Assembly (NCBI RefSeq): GCF_030272615.1
Contig: NC_081410.1
Coordinates: forward strand, 575,200,263-575,264,262
Reading direction: 5' to 3'
Length of the DNA stretch: 64,000 nt
DNA from: Cryptomeria japonica
Taxonomy: Eukaryota; Streptophyta; Pinopsida; Cupressales; Cupressaceae
The position numbers and the translations under genes are program-made. The notes under the pieces are model-generated. The model had not been told where the DNA came from and ran no database searches. It saw nothing but the letters and a program-made list of their open reading frames with translations. Below, piece after piece: positions 57,481-64,000 of the stretch (positions are counted from its first letter, which is position 1; each line of letters opens with the position of its first letter).

Positions 57481-58080
57481 ATGTTGAGTCACTTTGTCAA
57501 TTACCTGCAGCCATTGTTGTGCAAATAGTTGTATTCCCAATATTGTTTTTCTTTTCTTTAGTGATTTAATTTAGTTAAGTTTCCTTTACGCAATTGATAG
57601 GTAAGTGATAGGTAACTTGAAGAATCCTTAGCTACACATATAGTGCTAGCATCATCCAAGAAGATATGTCCTTGGTCAATAATTAAATGAACCTCTCTAG
57701 GATAACAGATTTAGGATCCCTAGGTTTAGATTTGTTTATTTTCTATTTGTTTTATGTTATTTTCTTTTATTATATTAATTTTTTTATTTTTTAGCATTAA
57801 GAACAATAGATTTTGAGATAAAATTCAAACTATTTACTAACAAGTGCAAGAAGGTAGCCCATAATCTCAAAATTTTAATTGTATTTAGTGGTAGAGGGAT
57901 GCTTTAGGAAGGCTCCTTCCATCCACATAGAGTTCAAAAGATATATCAGACATAACAAGGGATTCAAAAGATATATTAGACACAATAGAGGAGTGAGAAG
58001 ATATATTAGATACAACAAAGGATTCAATATCTTTTGAGGAACCCAAAGCATCCACAACAATAGAAGAAACAACCTCCATA
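57481..58080. other. No gene recognised
   Basis: AT-rich. Near 57,900-58,030 a GATATATTAGACA...GGATTCAAAAGATATATTAG motif repeats two or three times; it lies in the leader of the gypsy gag. Confidence 0.4.
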
Positions 58081-58640
58081 ATGGTTGAAGAGGAAGTGGA
58101 GAACCTTATGGAACCAGTCAATTTTGAGTTCCCCATATCTGATCAAGAGCATGTTGTTATTCTAAAAAACATACCTTCATCCACTCTGCCTAACTTCTAT
58201 GGTCTAATTTTGGAGAACCATGATACTATCTTGTTTGAGTTCGATGTTTTGTGTGATACCTTGAAGGATGTTGCTTTGAGATGGTTTATGGGGTTGGATA
58301 GAAATACTATTACAAGCTAGGATGTAATGAAGGGGAAATTATGTTGAAGTACTAGGGCTATTGTAGGGGTGGAGACATGAAGAAAGAAGACATCTTCAAG
58401 ATGTCCAAAAAAAGGGGATGAGCCTCTTGAATATTATGTGGAGAGATTCCAATTTCTCTTGAAGAAGTTTTGACAAAACAAACTCTCCCCTAAATTCCTC
58501 AAGATGGTATTTCTAAGCTCGGAGTGAGTGAGTAATGCATGGACGCACATAATTGTTCTGAACAAGGTGATATCTCTCAAGTACCATTTGATGACATATG
58601 CAATCTTTGTAGGAACTATTCTAGCTAAAATTTAAGGAAG
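58081..58640 (+). pseudogene. Gypsy gag fragment
   Basis: TLPNFYGLILENHDTILFEF, DVLCDTLKDVALRWFMGLDR and NTITS-stop match the gag core of another plant gypsy lineage (FYG...D...FLFEFD...ALRWF.GL). Decayed sequence reading LEYYVERFQFLLKK follows. The frame is broken by stops from 58,318. No LTR or pol was found beside it. Confidence 0.65.
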
Positions 58641-59819
58641 ACTAAAATCTCTAGACTCTTACATACCACCAATACATCTAATATTATCTCTAGAGTTAAT
58701 CTCAACAAGCTTTTCTCTAATATGAAGGAAGACATTATCAATAATCTTGCCACATAATTGGGTACCCTACATATAAAGAAGGAATGAGATGAAACCGAAG
58801 CAACTCTCATACAGTATTTCCCTCACTGTAGACAAAACAATGGCAATCGTAAATCTAGGAAGATTATTGTTATCTATAAAGAAAAGCTTACATGACCAGA
58901 GTTTCATGCCTTGGAAGATGAAGAAGGGTGATTCTTATACATTGCTCAACATAAACCATGGCAACAAAAATAAAGCATGTCTCTAGACCCACTATATTAT
59001 AATGTTTCATTCCCTAGAGTCAATTCAAATGTTGTAAATTAGAATTACCCACCTTGAAACTCAATGTATAATATACCATTGCATTCCCCTCAGAACCCAT
59101 TGTCATAGACATGGCGACAAAATTGTCAGAAATCGGGATCTTCGGATATTAATCATTATAAATAAGATATAAAATAAATGAACTAAGAATCATACTTGCA
59201 TAAATGTATACATTACACAAGATATACATGGGGAAAACTCTTTCTAGTAAAAACCCCACAGAATATCATTTTGTTAAAACACATATAAATGCAGTCTATC
59301 ATAAAATAGACTAGAAGCTGAGGAAACTCCTTTAATACTTCCAAATGGCCAATAATACCTCTTGTGCTTAGTGATGTAACTCACTATCAATCTCCAAATT
59401 CCCACACCTCTCAAATGAGAGAGAACCTCCTTAAACATAGGAGGAAGGGTGGCTTCACTAGTCAAACCTTTTCTATAGCCCTAATTCATAAATAATTAAT
59501 AATCTAATTTAGTTATTAGATTATAATTATTTCAAATGGGATATGCTTATAAAGCATACGATATATAATGTTTTAGAACCTTAATGTTAATAGGGGACAT
59601 CACATGTAAATTTTCATAAAAGAAATAATGAAGTACCCTAATAATGTAGGTCTTCTTTGACAATGATAAACAAGGACAAAATATATGCCATCATGAAGAT
59701 CATGCTTTCCTAACTACATGAAAGTCATCTTGTCATAATTTATAATACCAATTTTTTTAAATGATGTTATAAGGTCTTATAAAAAATTATATTGCAGCTA
59801 TAATCTCCTCAAATTAGCC
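58641..59819. other. No gene recognised; LTR-like motif near 59,590
   Basis: GGGGACATCACA near 59,587 resembles the LTR end at 30,340-30,351. No matching start or target duplication was found. Confidence 0.35.
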
Positions 59820-60290
59820 TCTCCCCTTGAGTTCACTACATAGTACCCACAGGACTTAATAAAATTCTATTACAAGTGTCCAAAATATTACAAGGAGAAG
59901 AATTTTCAATATGCCCATAGGACCTTAGGACAAATGTGCCTATAGGACTTACTAATGCCTATCCATAGAATTTAAAACAATAAAGGACTTACTTATGCCT
60001 ACATATAGGCTTAAAGGACTCACAAATGCCTACGTAGGTCTTATTTTATGCCTATTAGGACTTTTCGTATGCCTACTCGTGGGATTTAAAACTAGGATTT
60101 AGCCACTAGGTGGTGTCACTAACATGCATATTCCCCCTCAATGACATCACCTAAGGCCAATAATTGATTTGAATTTGGAGCTAATAATGCCTAAAGGTCT
60201 TATGCCTATTAGGCATTACATATAGGCTTAAGCCACTAGGTGGTGTCATGTACACACCCCCTGAATGGCATCACCTAAAACTCAATCACT
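59820..60290. repeat. Degenerate repeats with TAGGACTTA/ATGCCTA units and two GTGGTGTCA/TGACATCAC hairpins
   Basis: CCTATTAGGACTTA-type units repeat six or more times. Two copies of GCCACTAGGTGGTGTCA followed 30-40 bases later by TGACATCACCT-like sequence (60,101-60,155 and 60,233-60,278) form inverted pairs. The layout resembles the hairpin array at 39,880-40,600. Confidence 0.6.
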
Positions 60291-61574
60291 GCATAGAGAT
60301 TTTAACAAGTGATGACTATTCAATATATAAGATGTGCCCATGATATTCAATGTGCTTTTATGATGGAACTGGAGAGAACTTATATGATGAAATATATTCA
60401 CTTTAGTGAAGTACTCATGATCTTCAATGTGATTTTCTCTCTTTATAAATGATATTCTTCGGAAAAGAGTAGAATATCTTCAAGTAAGATGGTACTTTTA
60501 CATGTACCCAATTGGAACTCTTCCATAAATATTCAAGGTCATATTTATTCTTCAAGAGCTATTTTCATATTTTGCCCCTTTTGATTCAAATACACATAAT
60601 AGATAACCTTCTTATTAAAGTATTTCACCATCCATGTAATAGGCCCTACACCATATGTTTTGAAGGCATAATCTAAAATAGAACCACTAATATAGTGAGA
60701 ACATAATAATCAATTAAAATTGGTTCTTGGTGCAAGAAAAAACATAATATTATGTATTTGTCATTTAGCCAAAGATCATATAGTATTCCTCATAAAAGTA
60801 GCAAGGGGATCAACATATATTTTCATGAGCATAAGCATGAATAATTAGTTGGCTTGTTTAAAATAGAAGTATGCATGCTACTACATATAGTAATCATCCA
60901 AAAAAAGCAATGGGTGAGCTATTCTTTTAAGGTGTGATCCCCAAACAGTTTATAGGAGCGATAGCCACCCATTATAAGATCAATATTAGGTGTTTTATTT
61001 TTCACAATAGAATGATTTAAAATTGGATCAAATACAAAATAAGACAACAAATCTCTTTGATCTCCAAAAAAATGCTAATGATAAATTTATAAATTTTGAA
61101 TTTTTCTTATGTATATTTAATAGCCATTATATTTCATAGAAAAATATTTTATCCTCTATCTATGAATAAATAAATGATCATTGTGATAGTAAAGCATTTG
61201 TTCATCAAATATACTACAATTAGGAATATTCTTAATGCAATATAAGGCATATCCTTCATCAAATACAATATAAGGCAAATCCTTAATGTAATATAAGGCA
61301 TATACCTACACAAAATTAATTTGAGATAATATCATGATGTTTGTTCCCTTTATACCTACCAGTTCACATATGAATTTTTGTAGTGCAACTTAATACACTA
61401 TATTTTTCCTAACCACCGATGGGTTTTGAGTTTGTAATAAGGGTCAGATTGGGGATGTTCCTATCCCCAACCCCCAACTATTTGTAGGTTTTAGTTCCTT
61501 AAAAAGGTGTATTGCATCAATTAGTGTAGTTGTTTTGAGTTTTATTTCTCAATAATGTTTCTGATACAACTCTT
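60291..61574. other. No gene recognised
   Basis: AT-rich. AATATAAGGCATATCCTT-type units repeat three times near 61,235-61,300. Confidence 0.4.
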
Positions 61575-62610
61575 TTGGGTGCAGAATTGCTAACGTATGG
61601 ATTGAGAGTGGTCGCCATGAAGTGCAAGTTCAATTCCTATCTCCCACCTACAAAGTTACATTCATCAAATAGGGACATCATTGATACTAACATTGGTCAT
61701 GTGGACTTAAATAAATTCTTGCAAACAATGGCCAAGCCAGATGGAAGGACCACTTGGGCTACTTCATTGGTAAGTTCAGGACTTGTTCCAACAACAAGAT
61801 TCCCAGTGTCATTGCAGTCTCCAGACCTGATAATGGCTTGTGCATACAAATATAAGTTGAATGAAAGAAGAGTCTATGGCCCCCTTGACAATGTGATCTT
61901 GGACATCTCCCCTAATGTCATAGAATATTTGTTTCATATTCCCAAATATGATTCATATGCTCACGTTACAATGACTCATGGGGAGCGGTACTTTCAAGAG
62001 AAGGAGATCCCATGAGGTATAGAAATAAAAATTTGATGGAGAAAACCAAGAAACTTAGTCAGATTGAACAAATCAAGATCTTTCACTAGGCCTATTTCCA
62101 CATGGATGTTAAAGACTATGTCACTCTCCTTAGCAGGGTGTCGGGATTACCAGATGCAAAGGAATTTCGTCCTTGGATGTTGCTCTTCATTAAAAAAAAT
62201 TGGCAAGGAAAGAATATATTGATTGGGGCAAAATGATCAGTGATAACTTGTACATGCAACTACAATGAGTAAAGACAGACCCAAGGTTCTACATGACTTC
62301 ATATGTGATCTACTTGCTTGCAGCCCAAGTTACTTACCCAGGGTTGAGAAGAGAGGGATCCCTTCCAAGTAATCCTATATATAACTATTACCCCTAGTTG
62401 CAGCTACATAGGAGCATAAAATATCATTGGGTTGTCAATGATTTCTTTGTTTTTGCAATTATCAGGTCCATTGAGGGAGACTTTAGTAACAGGATATTCC
62501 CCGAGGCTGACAAAGAAATTAGGTATTTTGGTAGCTACTTTACTCAGTTTAAGACATTTACATATATAAGGGTTGAAGGGTACATAGTTCCTTCACACAA
62601 ATTGCCCTGA
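61575..62610 (+). pseudogene. N-terminal part of the unrecognised repeat-associated protein
   Basis: Frame 61,575-62,015 opens MGAELLTYGLRVVAMKCKFN and continues ATSLVSSGLVPTTRFPVSLQ and VYGPLDNVILDISPNVIEYL. After a stop, shifted frames read VKDYVTLLSRVSGLPDAKEF (near 62,110), then 62,398-62,610 reads HRSIKYHWVVNDFFVFAIIR and KEIRYFGSYFTQFKTFTYIR. The LDISPNVIEYLF phrase recalls plant mobile-domain proteins but I do not assign it. The pieces would precede, in protein order, the segments found at 1-2,259, so the two window edges seem to hold different parts of two copies. Stops and frameshifts indicate decay. Confidence 0.45.
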
Positions 62611-63319
62611 TATCCATGTCATCACCTTAGTGTTTTGGAATTATGTCAGTAGGTGGCAAATGCCCATAATTTGACTATAAGCAAAAATAAACAATGATTT
62701 CAACTCCCAATTGTTGTAGGGGTCCATTCTTGCTCAAATATGAAAGTAGCCAAGAACATTGAAGGTGAATTGCTTGAGCTCTATCTGGACCTACTAGGAA
62801 TTATTCATGTGCTTGTAGATGTTATTTGTCTCCTACACAAAAATAATTGACTCATTTTATGGCCTTTAATCCCACTACATTCCAAGTATTGTTTTAATTC
62901 CTCTATTTTTCATCAATCTTTTTACTATTTGAACTTCACTGCAAATGCTCACTCCTGCCTAGATGTTCACGAGAAGAACATAAGTTGCGGCGTTTTAGGA
63001 TCTGACCATAAATAGAAGTCCAGTTGTTGATAATACTCGACTTACATACATCAAGAAAATACGTCCACACAAACGTATTGATCAACCATAATGCAGCTCA
63101 TGTGAATGGAGTGTGTATTCACCAACTAGAACAAAAACCAAGCTTGTAATGTTAGAATGTATTCGGGAGTGATTCGTTAACCTAAAAACTTTGAGAGCTT
63201 CCTTCCAAATTCTATTTTTCGCACATCCTACAATCCTTTCATTTCATTTCATCCGTTGAGATGACATCTCTTTGGAGCACTTAGTCAAATTATTCATGTG
63301 CGTTTTTTATGATTCTACA
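62611..63319. other. No gene recognised
   Basis: AT-rich sequence after the ORF remnant. Confidence 0.4.
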
Positions 63320-64000
63320 TTTGGCATGCATCTCAATTCGGACGGCTTAAATCACGCACATTAAGATTTAATTTCTAGGTTTAAAAGTGTTAAACACTCA
63401 AAATTGACTGACCTTTTCGGAACGGCTTAAATCACACACACTAAGCTTATACTTCTAGGCTTAAAAGTGTTAAATACTCAGAGTTGACTCACATTTTCTA
63501 GACTTAATATGTTGCTAAATGTATGTTGTCACACTAAGAATACACTTCTAGGCTTAAAAGTGTTAAACACTCAGAGTTGACTAACATCCTCTAGACTTAA
63601 TATGTTGCTTAGTGCGTGTGGTTTAAGGCTGGCCGACATTCTCTAGACTTAATATGTTGCTTAGTGTGTGTGGTTTAAGGATGGCCCAACCACGTCATAG
63701 CTAATGCACACTTTCGCATTCTTAACAACTATTCTCCGAGGCATATTTAAAAAACCATAAAAGATGCAATCATTAACTTTTCATGATGGTGACAATTAAC
63801 AATTCCTTTACTTGTTTCTTTCATGGATTTAAGTTTAAGTGATTGCTTTGTATCTAGAAATATCGTGCTATCTTCATTTATCGAACCAATTTCTGCAACT
63901 CTCATAAATGTTCTTAACCTGTTCCAAGACTCCCATTTTCGACGAGCCTTAAATCACATACACTAAGCAACATATTATTAAGTCTAGAGAACTCTGAGTG
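63320..64000. repeat. Inverted and tandem repeat array
   Basis: Modules GGCTTAAATCACACACACTA, TTCTAGGCTTAAAAGTGTTA, AACACTCAGAGTTGACT and CTCTAGACTTAATATGTTGC recur two to four times. From about 63,930 the same modules appear in reverse complement (CTTAAATCACATACACTAAG, AGTCTAGAGAACTCTGAGTG), pairing with 63,480-63,690. It runs off the window. Confidence 0.75.

Overview
The window reads as nuclear DNA of a seed plant with a very large, repeat-filled genome, most likely a gymnosperm (inference). It has one plant receptor-like kinase gene with an intron of about 37 kb, many layers of LTR retrotransposons, LINE and hAT remnants, and almost no other coding sequence. No rRNA, tRNA, CRISPR or bacterial-type features were seen.

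Host gene. A minus-strand gene of the CRLK type (calcium/calmodulin-regulated receptor-like kinase) spans most of the window. A G-box and a candidate 5' leader exon lie at 52.06-52.52 kb. The first coding exon (46,338-46,654) encodes a short N-terminus, one membrane segment and a juxtamembrane tail. The next exon (9,036-9,189) encodes the start of the kinase domain with the glycine loop and ATP-binding lysine. The two exons join in phase across 37,148 bp. The remaining kinase exons must lie beyond base 1, so a further intron exceeds 9 kb.

Inside the large intron, from low to high coordinate: a solo LTR (5,072-8,857, in the next intron) split by a 3.06 kb LTR-like insertion; a copia fragment; a LINE 3' fragment; a degenerate hAT transposase with introns; two more solo LTRs of the first family (18,342-19,027 and 24,628-25,386), all three with perfect 5-bp target duplications; two gypsy remnants; and a copia element at 25,715-35,476 with both LTRs, a perfect CATGG target duplication and two nested insertions. 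Next comes a minus-strand gypsy gag split by a young copia-like unit whose 1,061-bp direct repeats differ at only about eight positions, then the kinase exon. The 5' leader intron holds a LINE and a divergent duplicated segment.

Flanks. Upstream of the kinase gene are AT-rich DNA, a LINE 3' end, a gypsy gag fragment, a hairpin-rich repeat field and, at 61.6-62.6 kb, the N-terminal part of an unrecognised protein. A likely C-terminal part of the same kind of protein (a separate copy) opens the window at 1-2,259, followed by LTR-like sequence. The right edge is an inverted-repeat array.

The most notable patterns are (1) LTRs carrying arrays of about 40-bp units with ACCGAT...ATCGG palindromes plus conserved foldbacks upstream of a TATA-like run, (2) a roughly 1 kb TTTCGGACC array inside the nested LTR, (3) arrays of small hairpins following copia RNase H ends, and (4) the unrecognised repeat-associated protein family.
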